This document shows, piece by piece, positions 16,105-24,002 of a stretch of 64,000 nucleotides of DNA (the stretch's first letter is position 1; every line of letters begins with the position of its first letter). This DNA is from Pedobacter sp. Leaf216. Its GTDB lineage: Bacteria > Bacteroidota > Bacteroidia > Sphingobacteriales > Sphingobacteriaceae. Location of the stretch: the NCBI RefSeq assembly GCF_001421515.1, contig NZ_LMKM01000034.1, forward strand, positions 62,001 through 126,000, written 5' to 3'. The notes under the pieces are model-generated. The model did no database searches. It was not told the origin of the DNA and saw nothing but the letters and a program-made list of their open reading frames with translations. The translations under genes and the position numbers were made by a program.

Positions 16105-17289
16105 ATGAGCAGCACTAAAAAAAACAACCACATTCTCCCAACAATAGTTATCGCGCAGTTTCTGTGTACATCTTTGTGGTTTGCTGGAAATGCAGTACTA
16201 CCCGATATCATTAAAAATTTTCCTGCAGAAACTAACCTGTTGGCCAATCTTACCAGCATGGTACAATTTGGCTTTATCAGTGGAACCTTAGTTTTTGCAA
16301 TTTTTGCTATATCCGATCAATTTTCACCCTCAAAAGTGTTCTTCATATGTGGAATTGCTGCAGCATTGTTTAACCTGGGTATCTGTTTAGAATTAGCAGA
16401 TGTACGCTTACTATTGCTTTTCCGATTTTTAACAGGATTTATGCTTGCAGGCATTTACCCCGTTGGGATGAAAATTGCTTCAGATTATTATAAAGACGGA
16501 TTAGGAAAATCACTAGGCTTTTTAGTTGGCGCCTTAGTTTTCGGAACCGCTTTTCCACATCTGCTGAAAACTTTTACCGCAAGTTTCCCTTGGCACTATG
16601 TTATTTTTGCTACTTCAGCCCTATCGGTAACCGGTGCATTAGCGATATTCATTTTGGTTCCTAATGGCCCTTTCAGAACGGTTGGACAAAAATTTAATTT
16701 CCGCTCCTGCTTTGATGGTTTCAAAAATCAAGGTTTCCGCTCGGCAGCTTTTGGTTATTTTGGGCACATGTGGGAACTGTATACCTTTTGGGCTTTTTTA
16801 CCAGGTATGTTGTTACTTTTTAATAGCAAACACCCAAATACTACACTAAATATTCCGCTTTTTTCATTTTTGGTTATTGCTTCGGGCGGTTTATCATGCA
16901 TGATTGGCGGCTTATTATCCCAAAAATTCGGCGCTAAACTCATCGCCACCATTGCTTTGGCAATATCCGGATTATGCTGCCTGCTTACGCCTGTTTTACT
17001 TTTCAGCAGCACTTTATACCCTTTCATTATTTTTTTATTTTGCTGGGGTTTAGCGGGCACAGCAGATTCTCCTTTGTTTTCTTCGTTGATTGCGAAACAT
17101 GCACCGGCAAGTTTAAGAGGAACTTCATTAACATTGGTAAACTGTATCGGTTTTGCCATCACAATTATTAGCATCCAGGTCATTAATCTTTTGGCAAAAG
17201 AAATGAATCCGCATTATCTTTATATGGTTTTGGCTGTTGGACCAGTTTTGGGGCTATGGGCACTATTAAGAGATTTTAAAAGGAATTAA
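16105..17289 (+). CDS. MFS transporter
   Basis: 394 residues with about 12 hydrophobic segments. MFS features include the motif-A-like cytoplasmic loop after helix 2 (AISDQFSPSKVFFICG) and a charged segment in helix 4 (LLFRFLTGFMLAGIYPVGMK). It belongs to the general drug/metabolite exporter-like part of the superfamily; the substrate is not apparent. I use the ATG at 16105 (MSSTKKNNHIL) rather than a GTG five codons earlier. It is followed after about 80 bp by the sulfurtransferase gene, which has its own promoter box. Confidence 0.85.
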   Translation: MSSTKKNNHILPTIVIAQFLCTSLWFAGNAVLPDIIKNFPAETNLLANLTSMVQFGFISGTLVFAIFAISDQFSPSKVFFICGIAAALFNLGICLELADVRLLLLFRFLTGFMLAGIYPVGMKIASDYYKDGLGKSLGFLVGALVFGTAFPHLLKTFTASFPWHYVIFATSALSVTGALAIFILVPNGPFRTVGQKFNFRSCFDGFKNQGFRSAAFGYFGHMWELYTFWAFLPGMLLLFNSKHPNTTLNIPLFSFLVIASGGLSCMIGGLLSQKFGAKLIATIALAISGLCCLLTPVLLFSSTLYPFIIFLFCWGLAGTADSPLFSSLIAKHAPASLRGTSLTLVNCIGFAITIISIQVINLLAKEMNPHYLYMVLAVGPVLGLWALLRDFKRN

Positions 17290-17344
17290 TAACCTTCAAT
17301 TATTAGCTAGCTGTACTTTATTTAACCTTAACTTCAAATTTATT

Positions 17345-17352
17345 TATCTTTG
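17345..17352 (+). promoter_or_regulatory. -7 promoter element TATCTTTG for the sulfurtransferase gene
   Basis: TATCTTTG matches TAnnTTTG and ends 16 nt before the ATG at 17369. Confidence 0.5.
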
Positions 17353-17368
17353 ATTTAAAGATTCAAGA

Positions 17369-18208
17369 ATGAAATTATCACCTATCATAAAACCAGAAGA
17401 ATTAACCTGGTTAAATCAAGACGATGAAATCGTGATTATAGATGCAAGCGCCGGCTCAAAAGCGAGATATGACCAACAACATTTGGCGGGTGCACTTTTT
17501 GCCGATGTAAATGAAGATTTAGCAAATATTGGTGATTATGCTTCTGGTGGCAGACACCCCTTACCAACTTTCGAGCAATTTTCTACTGTTTTACAGCAGC
17601 TGGGTATTACAAAAGGCAGTCGTGTAATTGTGTACGACGATAAAAATGGTGGCAATGCGGCTGCGAGGCTTTGGTGGATGCTAAAATCTATTGGTCATGA
17701 AAAAGTACAGGTAATTGACGGAGGCTTCCAGGCGGCTGTTAAAGCTGGTTTTCCGACAACCGATAAAGTGGAAATTCCAAAATCTGTCGATAAATATGAC
17801 ATCACAGCCTGGCACTTACCATTATCGGATATAGATGAAGTTGAAAGAGTGGCTAAAACCGACGATTACATTGTAATTGATGTGCGGGATGCTAACCGTT
17901 TTGCAGGGCTTACAGAGCCTATCGATTTAATTGCAGGGCATATCCCCGGCGCAGCTAACATTCCTTACACCGAAAATTTAGATGCTAATGGCGCTTTCCT
18001 TGACCCTGAAATTTTGAAAGAGAAATACGCTGAGGCTTTGGCTCTGGTTAAACCAGAAAACGTAATTGTACATTGTGGCTCAGGCATTACAGCCTGCCAT
18101 ACGCTATTGGCTATGGATTACGCAGGCTTATCAATTCCTAAGCTTTATGTTGGCTCATGGAGCGAATGGAGCAGAAATAACAAGGAAATGGTATTGGCTG
18201 ATCAGTAA
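17369..18208 (+). CDS. two-domain rhodanese-type sulfurtransferase
   Basis: 279 residues made of two rhodanese domains. The N-terminal, non-catalytic one (about 1-130) has SAGSKARYDQQHLAGALFAD. The C-terminal one has YIVIDVRDANRFAG, GHIPGAANIPYTEN and the active-site loop VHCGSGITACHTLLAMDYAG, where the first Cys accepts the sulfane sulfur. The C-G-S-G-I/V-T loop is the form found in 3-mercaptopyruvate sulfurtransferases (SseA type), while thiosulfate enzymes more often carry a C-R-x-G loop, so mercaptopyruvate is the more likely donor. It is a soluble cytoplasmic enzyme with its own promoter box and stands alone. Confidence 0.88.
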   Translation: MKLSPIIKPEELTWLNQDDEIVIIDASAGSKARYDQQHLAGALFADVNEDLANIGDYASGGRHPLPTFEQFSTVLQQLGITKGSRVIVYDDKNGGNAAARLWWMLKSIGHEKVQVIDGGFQAAVKAGFPTTDKVEIPKSVDKYDITAWHLPLSDIDEVERVAKTDDYIVIDVRDANRFAGLTEPIDLIAGHIPGAANIPYTENLDANGAFLDPEILKEKYAEALALVKPENVIVHCGSGITACHTLLAMDYAGLSIPKLYVGSWSEWSRNNKEMVLADQ

Positions 18209-18444
18209 TTTTTGTTGGTTGGGTTTACAATTTCGCTTCAATAAACTGTTGATTTTACATTCCACTAAACGAATAAAAATTTTTTATTCTAAGTCGGGGA
18301 TTACAAATCATGACTAAGAAGAATACCAATGAATGTATTGAAACTCATTTTCAAAAAATTACCAATTCAATTAACATTCTGAAAACCTGTCCGATTAACG
18401 CCAACAATTTTTAAAAAACATTTTTAATCTAATTATTTTATCCC

Positions 18445-18452
18445 TACATTTG
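18445..18452 (+). promoter_or_regulatory. -7 promoter element TACATTTG for the DUF177-rpmF-plsX cluster
   Basis: TACATTTG matches TAnnTTTG, 22 nt before the TTG start of the DUF177 gene. It is the only clear box before the lipid-initiation cluster. Confidence 0.5.
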
Positions 18453-18474
18453 CAGGCTAAAATTTTACAGTACT

Positions 18475-19005
18475 TTGAACCCACTAAAACAATTTTCATT
18501 ACCGTTTACCGGATTAAAATTGGGAACTCATCAGTTTGATTATGAGCTTGATGATACCTTTTTTAATGCATTTGAGTATTCGTTAATCAAAAGCGGAAAT
18601 TTGAAGGTAGACCTGGAACTTGAGAAACAAGAGACCATGTTACTGCTAAAATTCAAAGTTATTGGTACAGTTAATTTGGATTGCGATAAATGTTTATCTG
18701 AGTTTTCTTTACCTATAAATCTTTACGAACGTCAGATTGTAAAGTTTGCTGAAGATGAACTGGAAAGTGATGATGAAGAAATTATCTCGCTGAGCCGCAA
18801 AGATACCGAGATTGATATATCGGGCCCTTTATACGAAATGATTAACGTAGCGGTACCTTATATCAAAAACTGCGAGCAGGCAGATCAGGATTGCGATCAG
18901 GAAATGATTGATCGTTTAAACCAATTATCGATCGAGAAGCAGGCAGAAGAAAATGAACAAACAAGCGACCCACGTTGGGAAGCCCTTAATAAGTTAAAAA
19001 AATAA
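18475..19005 (+). CDS. DUF177 (YceD-like) protein
   Basis: 176 residues with the DUF177 pattern: a central GTVNLDCDKCLSEFSLPI with a C-x-x-C pair (about 64-81), an acidic middle (AEDELESDDEEII), and a second Cys pair NCEQADQDCDQ. A C-terminal DPRWEALNKLKK is typical just before rpmF. Members of this family are nearly always encoded directly upstream of rpmF, as here (15-bp gap), and are linked in the literature to 23S rRNA or ribosome maturation. The frame has no ATG near its N-terminus, so a TTG start at 18475 is used (MNPLKQFSLPF). Confidence 0.88.
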   Translation: MNPLKQFSLPFTGLKLGTHQFDYELDDTFFNAFEYSLIKSGNLKVDLELEKQETMLLLKFKVIGTVNLDCDKCLSEFSLPINLYERQIVKFAEDELESDDEEIISLSRKDTEIDISGPLYEMINVAVPYIKNCEQADQDCDQEMIDRLNQLSIEKQAEENEQTSDPRWEALNKLKK

Positions 19006-19020
19006 TTAGATTATACACCA

Positions 19021-19212
19021 ATGGCACATCCAAAACGGAAAATCTCGAAACAGAGAAAAAATAAAAGAAGAACACACTATAAAGCTGTTACTCCTTCTTT
19101 AGCAACATGCTCGACAACAGGTGCTATCCACGTACCTCACCGTGCTTACAACGTTGATGGTAACTTATACTACAACGGCAAACTGGTTATCGAAAATACT
19201 CAGATTGGGTAA
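19021..19212 (+). CDS. rpmF: 50S ribosomal protein L32
   Basis: 63 residues starting MAHPKRKISKQRKNKRRTHY, the conserved L32 N-terminus. In the zinc-ribbon position only one Cys remains (ATCSTTGAIHVPHR), so this is a C-minus L32 that should not bind zinc, as seen in many bacteria. It lies in the standard DUF177-rpmF-plsX-fabH order and is transcribed from the box at 18445. Confidence 0.97.
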   Translation: MAHPKRKISKQRKNKRRTHYKAVTPSLATCSTTGAIHVPHRAYNVDGNLYYNGKLVIENTQIG

Positions 19213-19313
19213 TTTTCTTAAAAAATTGTTTGTGTTTTCAGCGGCTTTAGTCATACCTTAGTCAACTGAAAAATTCAGGATTACACCTGACTTAACACAA
19301 ACAGATTTTTTCT

Positions 19314-20252
19314 ATGAAAATAGGCCTCGACATAATGGGCGGAGACTATGCTCCCAAAGCAATTGTTTTGGGAGCAATAGCTGCTCATCAATCGCTTAAC
19401 GCTGGAGAGCATTTAGTTCTTATTGGCGATACCGAACAGATTAAACCCATTCTTGCAGAAGAGGGCTTTAATCCAGATCACTTTGAATACGTTCATACTG
19501 ATGAAGTAATTGGTATGGGCGAACATCCCACCAAAGCAATCGTTCAGAAACCGAATTCGAGCATAGCAGTTGGATTTAACCTTTTAAAAGAAGGGAAACT
19601 CGATTCATTTGCAAGTGCAGGTAACTCTGGAGCAATGTTGGTTGGCGCTGTTTTTAGCGTTAAAACCATTCCGGGCATTATTCGCCCTTGTTTATGTACA
19701 ATTCTTCCGAAAATTAAAGGTGGCACTGGCTTATTATTAGATGTAGGTGCAAATGCCGATTGCAAACCCGATATTTTATTACAATTTGGCGTTTTGGGCA
19801 GCTTATATGCAGAAAATTTATTGCAGATAAATGAGCCAAAAGTTGCGCTGATGAATATTGGCGAAGAAGATGAAAAAGGTAATATGCTTAGCATGGCTAC
19901 TTTCCCGTTGATGAAAGATACCAACCTATTTAACTTTGTAGGCAATGTTGAAGGAAGAGATTTGTTTAATGATAAGGCTGATGTAATTGTTTGCGATGGT
20001 TTTACCGGAAATGTAATGCTAAAACTAGCAGAATCATTTTATGTGCTTACCATCAAAAAAGGACTTAAAGATGAGTTCTTCGATCGTTTTAATTACGAAC
20101 AGTACGGTGGAAGTCCGGTTTTAGGCGTTAACGCTCCTGTTGTTATCGGACATGGAATTTCAAGTCCTTTAGCGGTTAAAAATATGGTTCTACAATCAAG
20201 AGAAATGATTACCACTGGATTGGTAGAAAAAATTAGAATTGCATTTAAATAA
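19314..20252 (+). CDS. plsX: phosphate acyltransferase PlsX
   Basis: 312 residues beginning MKIGLDIMGGDYAPKAIVLG, the PlsX signature. ASAGNSGAMLVGAVF (about 101-115) and VCDGFTGNVMLKLAES (about 225-240) are also present. PlsX converts acyl-ACP to acyl-phosphate, the donor for PlsY in membrane phospholipid synthesis; it is a peripheral membrane protein. It sits between rpmF and fabH, a classic arrangement that ties ribosome and lipid synthesis to one transcript. Confidence 0.96.
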   Translation: MKIGLDIMGGDYAPKAIVLGAIAAHQSLNAGEHLVLIGDTEQIKPILAEEGFNPDHFEYVHTDEVIGMGEHPTKAIVQKPNSSIAVGFNLLKEGKLDSFASAGNSGAMLVGAVFSVKTIPGIIRPCLCTILPKIKGGTGLLLDVGANADCKPDILLQFGVLGSLYAENLLQINEPKVALMNIGEEDEKGNMLSMATFPLMKDTNLFNFVGNVEGRDLFNDKADVIVCDGFTGNVMLKLAESFYVLTIKKGLKDEFFDRFNYEQYGGSPVLGVNAPVVIGHGISSPLAVKNMVLQSREMITTGLVEKIRIAFK

Positions 20253-20270
20253 TTTATTAAAATTCTTAAA

Positions 20271-21269
20271 ATGAGTAAAATTCACGCTGCTATTACAGCA
20301 GTAAATGGTTACGTTCCCGATTATGTGCTTACAAACGCAGAATTAGAAACCATTGTTGACACTTCGGATGAATGGATAACCAGCAGAACGGGAATTAAAG
20401 AACGCAGAATTTTAAAAGGAGAAGGTTTAGGCACATCCGATATGGCTGTACATGCTGTAAATGGTTTGCTTAAAAAAAGAGGTATTGATGCAAAAGAAAT
20501 TGAATTGATTATCTTTTGCACCACTACACCAGATTTTACTTTCCCCGCAACTGCAAACGTTTTAGCAGATAAAATTGGTGCTACCAATGCTTGGGGTTAT
20601 GATTTACAGGCAGCTTGTTCTGGCTTTATATTCGGCCTTTCAACTGGTGCATCATTTGTAGAATCAGGAAGGCACAAAAAAGTTTTAGTAGTTGGTGGCG
20701 ATAAAATGTCATCGATCATTAATTATGAAGACCGCACCACCTGTATTATTTTTGGTGATGGCTGTGGCTGTGCCTTGTTAGAGCCAAACGAAGAAGGTTT
20801 AGGAATACAGGATTCTATTTTAAGAACAGATGGTTCTGGAAGAGATTTCTTAGGCATGAAAGCAGGTGGATCGGTTATGCCGGCAACCCACGAAACCATT
20901 GATGCAAGGTTACATTTCGCGCATCAGGAAGGCCCTACAGTGTTTAAATTTGCGGTAACCAATATGGCTGATGTAGCTGCTGAAATTATGGAACGTAACA
21001 GCTTAACTGCTGATGATGTTGCGTGGTTAGTGCCTCACCAAGCCAATAAACGCATTATTGATGCTACTGCAAACCGCATGGGCGTTACTACCGATAAGGT
21101 AATGATCAACATTGAACGTTTCGGAAATACAACCAACGGAACCATACCTTTATGTTTATGGGAATGGGAAAGCAGATTAAAAAAAGGCGATAACATCGTT
21201 TTAGCTGCATTCGGCGGTGGTTTTACCTGGGGTTCGATTTACCTTAAATGGGCTTACGATACCAAGTAA
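20271..21269 (+). CDS. fabH: 3-oxoacyl-ACP synthase III
   Basis: 332 residues with the catalytic triad Cys116 (LQAACSGFIFGL), His256 (LVPHQANKRI) and Asn286 (FGNTTNGTIPL). KAS III condenses acetyl-CoA or a branched acyl-CoA with malonyl-ACP to start fatty acid chains. Starting 18 bp after plsX and followed by accB-accC, this is the housekeeping copy; a diverged paralogue lies at 10591-11637. The conserved start MSKIHAAITAVNGYVPDYVL supports the ATG chosen. Confidence 0.95.
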   Translation: MSKIHAAITAVNGYVPDYVLTNAELETIVDTSDEWITSRTGIKERRILKGEGLGTSDMAVHAVNGLLKKRGIDAKEIELIIFCTTTPDFTFPATANVLADKIGATNAWGYDLQAACSGFIFGLSTGASFVESGRHKKVLVVGGDKMSSIINYEDRTTCIIFGDGCGCALLEPNEEGLGIQDSILRTDGSGRDFLGMKAGGSVMPATHETIDARLHFAHQEGPTVFKFAVTNMADVAAEIMERNSLTADDVAWLVPHQANKRIIDATANRMGVTTDKVMINIERFGNTTNGTIPLCLWEWESRLKKGDNIVLAAFGGGFTWGSIYLKWAYDTK

Positions 21270-21442
21270 TTGAGTAGAGAGCTTGGAGTTTGGAGTTAAT
21301 TAGCTGCTTGATAAAGCATCATAGCCATTAACTATCAACTATTAAACCGTCAACCTTAAGTGGTTGCAGATAAAAATAAAACAAAAAAAGTATAACTTAG
21401 TTAATTCAATAAACACTATTTTTTACATAACTAGCCTAAAAA

Positions 21443-21919
21443 ATGGATATCAAACAAATACAGGAACTGATTAAATTTGTTTCTCGTTCTGGAGTAAATG
21501 AAGTTGCTATTGAGCAGGAAAACTTCAAAATCACGATCAAAACAAACCAAGCACCAACAGTTGTGCATGCTACCGTACCACAGGCTCCGCTTGTACAGGC
21601 TGCTGCCCCTGTTGCCACAGCTCCTACTGCTCCAGTTGCAGCAACACCTGCTGTACCAGCTGCAGAAGACACTTCAAAATACTTAACAATTAAATCGCCA
21701 ATGATCGGTACTTTCTACCGTTCAGCTAGCCCGGAAAAACCAATGTTTGTAAATGTTGGTGACGAAGTTAGCACAGGTAAAGTAGTTTGTATTATTGAGG
21801 CAATGAAACTTTTCAACGAAATTGAAAGTGAAGTTTCTGGCCGTATCGTTAAAATTTTGGTTGATAACGCATCACCAGTAGAATACGATCAACCGTTATT
21901 TTTAGTAGAACCTATTTAG
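21443..21919 (+). CDS. accB: biotin carboxyl carrier protein of acetyl-CoA carboxylase
   Basis: 158 residues. An N-terminal helix-strand region is followed by an Ala/Pro/Val-rich linker (about 38-74) and the biotinyl domain with the biotin-accepting Lys122 in EAMKLFNEIE. BCCP carries carboxybiotin between the AccC carboxylase and the AccAD transferase. It is separated from fabH by 173 bp without a strong terminator and from accC by an 80-bp gap that contains a long inverted repeat (21924-21985). Confidence 0.96.
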   Translation: MDIKQIQELIKFVSRSGVNEVAIEQENFKITIKTNQAPTVVHATVPQAPLVQAAAPVATAPTAPVAATPAVPAAEDTSKYLTIKSPMIGTFYRSASPEKPMFVNVGDEVSTGKVVCIIEAMKLFNEIESEVSGRIVKILVDNASPVEYDQPLFLVEPI

Positions 21920-21923
21920 AAGC

Positions 21924-21985
21924 TGATTTCACAGATTGATGATGGTGCCAAAATAGTCGGTATAATCATAATATCTGTGAAATCA
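21924..21985. repeat. 13-bp inverted repeat between accB and accC
   Basis: TGATTTCACAGAT at 21924-21936 and its exact complement ATCTGTGAAATCA at 21973-21985 enclose a 36-nt loop. The hairpin fills most of the accB-accC gap, beginning a few bases after the accB stop. It has no U-tract, so it is a candidate for mRNA processing or protection, or a dispersed repeat copy, rather than a terminator. Confidence 0.6.
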
Positions 21986-21999
21986 TCAATTAAAAAATT

Positions 22000-23340
22000 A
22001 TGTTTAAAAAAATACTAATTGCCAACAGGGGTGAAATCGCTTTGCGTATTATCCGTACCTGTAAGGAAATGGGCATCAAAACGGTTGCTGTTTACTCTAC
22101 CGCAGATCGGGAAAGTTTACACGTACGTTTTGCTGATGAGGCTGTTTGTATTGGCCCCCCACCTAGTAAAGATTCTTATTTAAATATTCCAAATATTATT
22201 TCGGCTGCAGAATTAACCAATGCCGATGCCATACACCCAGGTTATGGTTTCTTATCAGAAAATGCTAAGTTTTCTAACATTTGCCGCGAGTACAATATCA
22301 AATTTATTGGTGCAACTCCAGAGCAGATTAACGGCATGGGCGATAAAGCCTCTGCAAAAGAAACCATGAAAATTGCTGGTGTGCCTACCATTCCAGGATC
22401 GGAAGGTTTGCTTACCAGCGTTAAAGAAGGTATTGCAATTGCTAACGAAATGGGTTACCCGGTTATACTAAAAGCAACTGCTGGTGGCGGTGGCCGTGGT
22501 ATGCGTGTTGTTTGGAAAGATGAAGATTTTGAAAATGCATGGGATAGTGCCCGCCAGGAATCAGGTGCAGCATTTGGTAACGATGGTTTATATTTAGAGA
22601 AATACATTGAAGATCCACGCCACATTGAAATCCAGATAATCGGCGATCAGTTTGGCAAAGCCTGTCACTTATCAGAACGCGATTGTTCTATCCAACGCCG
22701 TCACCAAAAGTTGGTTGAAGAATCTCCTTCCCCATTTATGACCGACGAACTCCGCGTAAGAATGGGCGAGGCTGCAATTAAAGGAGCAATGGCTGTTAGT
22801 TACGAAGGTGCCGGTACAATCGAATTTTTGGTTGATAAACACCGTAACTTTTATTTCATGGAAATGAATACCCGTATCCAGGTAGAGCACCCGGTTACCG
22901 AAGAAGTAATCAATTTCGACTTGATTAAAGAACAGATTAAAGTTGCTGCCGGAATTCCGATTTCGGGTAAAAACTACTTCCCTGATATGCATGCCATTGA
23001 GTGCCGTATCAATGCAGAAGATCCAGCGAACAATTTTCGTCCTTCACCAGGTAAAATCACCAATTTCCACTCTCCAGGCGGTCATGGTGTTCGTGTAGAT
23101 ACGCACGTTTACGCTGGATATTCTATTCCTTCTAATTACGATTCAATGATTGCCAAATTAATCTGTGTTGCACAAACACGTGAAGAAGCAATCTGTACAA
23201 TGGAGCGTGCTCTAGGCGAATTTGTAATTGAAGGAGTGAAAACAACAATCCCTTTCCATCTGCAGTTGATGAAAGATCCTAACTTTAGGGCAGGAAATTT
23301 CACCACAAAGTTTATGGAAACGTTTGAATTTTCAGAATAA
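22000..23340 (+). CDS. accC: acetyl-CoA carboxylase biotin carboxylase subunit
   Basis: 446 residues, the usual AccC length. The N-terminus MFKKILIANRGEIALRIIRT, the Gly-rich ATP-grasp loop KATAGGGGRGMRVVW (about 158-172), the catalytic HLSERDCSIQRRHQK, and the ENTR-type loop MEMNTRIQVEHPVTE are all present. The enzyme carboxylates the biotin on AccB with ATP and bicarbonate. It ends the fatty acid initiation cluster. The 20-bp sequence at its stop codon is repeated after the following toxin-antitoxin module. Confidence 0.97.
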   Translation: MFKKILIANRGEIALRIIRTCKEMGIKTVAVYSTADRESLHVRFADEAVCIGPPPSKDSYLNIPNIISAAELTNADAIHPGYGFLSENAKFSNICREYNIKFIGATPEQINGMGDKASAKETMKIAGVPTIPGSEGLLTSVKEGIAIANEMGYPVILKATAGGGGRGMRVVWKDEDFENAWDSARQESGAAFGNDGLYLEKYIEDPRHIEIQIIGDQFGKACHLSERDCSIQRRHQKLVEESPSPFMTDELRVRMGEAAIKGAMAVSYEGAGTIEFLVDKHRNFYFMEMNTRIQVEHPVTEEVINFDLIKEQIKVAAGIPISGKNYFPDMHAIECRINAEDPANNFRPSPGKITNFHSPGGHGVRVDTHVYAGYSIPSNYDSMIAKLICVAQTREEAICTMERALGEFVIEGVKTTIPFHLQLMKDPNFRAGNFTTKFMETFEFSE

Positions 23341-23351
23341 TATAAACTATT
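23332..23351 (+). repeat. 20-bp direct repeat, left copy (accC 3' end)
   Basis: TCAGAATAATATAAACTATT covers the last codons and stop of accC. An identical 20-mer lies at 23924-23943, on the other side of the toxin-antitoxin module. Confidence 0.85.
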
Positions 23352-23361
23352 ATAAATTTAG

Positions 23362-23395
23362 ATCCTATTTTGATAAAACAGAATGGGATTTTTCT
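23362..23395 (+). terminator. intrinsic terminator after accC
   Basis: ATCCTATTTTG (23362-23372) pairs with CAGAATGGGAT (23379-23389) over 11 positions, counting two G-U pairs, with a 6-nt ATAAAA loop and then TTTTTCTTT. It separates accC from the toxin-antitoxin module. Confidence 0.75.
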
Positions 23396-23421
23396 TTATT
23401 AAAACTTTAGAATTATTTCAT

Positions 23422-23429
23422 TAAATTTG
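23422..23429 (+). promoter_or_regulatory. -7 promoter element TAAATTTG of the YoeB-type TA module
   Basis: TAAATTTG fits TAnnTTTG and ends 3 nt before the antitoxin ATG at 23433. The same octamer precedes the antitoxins at 43254 and 41242 on the minus strand. Confidence 0.5.
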
Positions 23430-23432
23430 AAT

Positions 23433-23630
23433 ATGGAAACATTAATTGTACACCCAGAAAATAAGGCTCAATTAAATGCAGTAAAACAGGTGTTGAAAGC
23501 AATGAAAATTTCTTTTGAAAAAAGAGAAAAACCCTATAATCCAGAATTTGTAGAAAAAATTTTAGATGGGGATAGAGATTTTAAAGAAGGAAAATTCACC
23601 AAAATTGATTTGGAAAATCTATGGAAATAG
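23433..23630 (+). CDS. antitoxin of a YoeB-type module
   Basis: 65 residues starting METLIVHPENKAQLNAVKQV. An N-terminal strand and helix are followed by a charged tail (KEGKFTKIDLENLWK) that likely wraps the toxin. It overlaps the toxin gene by 10 nt. The antitoxin at 41036-41242 has the same opening (METYLVHPDK) and layout but is paired with a ParE-like toxin. The ATG at 23433 is preferred over a TTG two codons upstream because it follows the TAAATTTG box. It may also repress its own promoter, although no HTH or AbrB motif is obvious. Confidence 0.8.
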   Translation: METLIVHPENKAQLNAVKQVLKAMKISFEKREKPYNPEFVEKILDGDRDFKEGKFTKIDLENLWK

Positions 23631-23887
23631 TTTTTCTTCCAAACGCTAATATTGATTTAGATTTTTGGAAGAAATCAGGAAATACAACTATACAAAAGAA
23701 GATTCATAGCCTCTTAAGTTCTATTAGGGACACTCCTTTCGCAGGAATAGGGAAACCCGAGGCATTAAAGTATAACCTTACAGGTAAATGGTCCAGAAGG
23801 ATAAATTCAGAACATCGAATTATTTACGAAGTTTTAGAAATAGATCAAATGATCAAAGTTCATTCATTAAGAGGCCACTACAATTAA
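23621..23887 (+). CDS. Txe/YoeB-type mRNA endoribonuclease toxin
   Basis: 88 residues with the YoeB pattern. KPEALKYNLTGKWSRRINSE (about 45-64) is followed by HRIIYEV and the C-terminal SLRGHYN. The likely catalytic residues Glu47, Arg66, His86 and Tyr87 correspond to the known Glu, Arg, His and Tyr of E. coli YoeB. Such toxins cut mRNA on the translating ribosome. The full set of residues suggests an active toxin. The module is bounded by a 20-bp direct repeat and by its own terminator, suggesting insertion behind accC. Confidence 0.9.
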   Translation: MEIVFLPNANIDLDFWKKSGNTTIQKKIHSLLSSIRDTPFAGIGKPEALKYNLTGKWSRRINSEHRIIYEVLEIDQMIKVHSLRGHYN

Positions 23888-23923
23888 TTAAGTGATGATT
23901 TCATTAATATATTAAAGCATTTC

Positions 23924-23943
23924 TCAGAATAATATAAACTATT
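23924..23943 (+). repeat. 20-bp direct repeat, right copy (after YoeB module)
   Basis: TCAGAATAATATAAACTATT, identical to 23332-23351 and 592 bp away. Here it is not part of a gene, so it looks like a duplicate of the accC 3' end made when the module arrived. Confidence 0.85.
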
Positions 23944-23960
23944 TCTATATTTAACACGTA

Positions 23961-23996
23961 AATACCATTCTATTCAAATAGAATGGTATTTTTGTT
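23961..23996 (+). terminator. intrinsic terminator after the YoeB module
   Basis: AATACCATTCTAT (23961-23973) and ATAGAATGGTATT (23978-23990) pair perfectly around a TCAA loop, followed by TTTGTTTT. It resembles the accC terminator in both sequence and position after the direct repeat, and insulates tatC at 24003. Confidence 0.8.
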
Positions 23997-24002
23997 TTCA
24001 AC

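Noticed and set aside
16755..17183. 142-codon minus-strand frame inside the MFS gene
   Set aside because: It is antisense to conserved transmembrane helices of the MFS protein and shows no domain of its own.
19021..19212. Single-Cys L32 as a sign of gene decay
   Set aside because: C-minus L32 without a zinc site is common in bacteria, and the rest of the protein is conserved.
19544..19945. 133-codon minus-strand frame inside plsX
   Set aside because: Shadow of plsX; the plus-strand product has all PlsX motifs and the antisense product has none.
21436..21672. Ala/Gly-rich minus-strand frame over accB
   Set aside because: It arises from the Ala/Pro linker codons of AccB read on the other strand; no independent signal.
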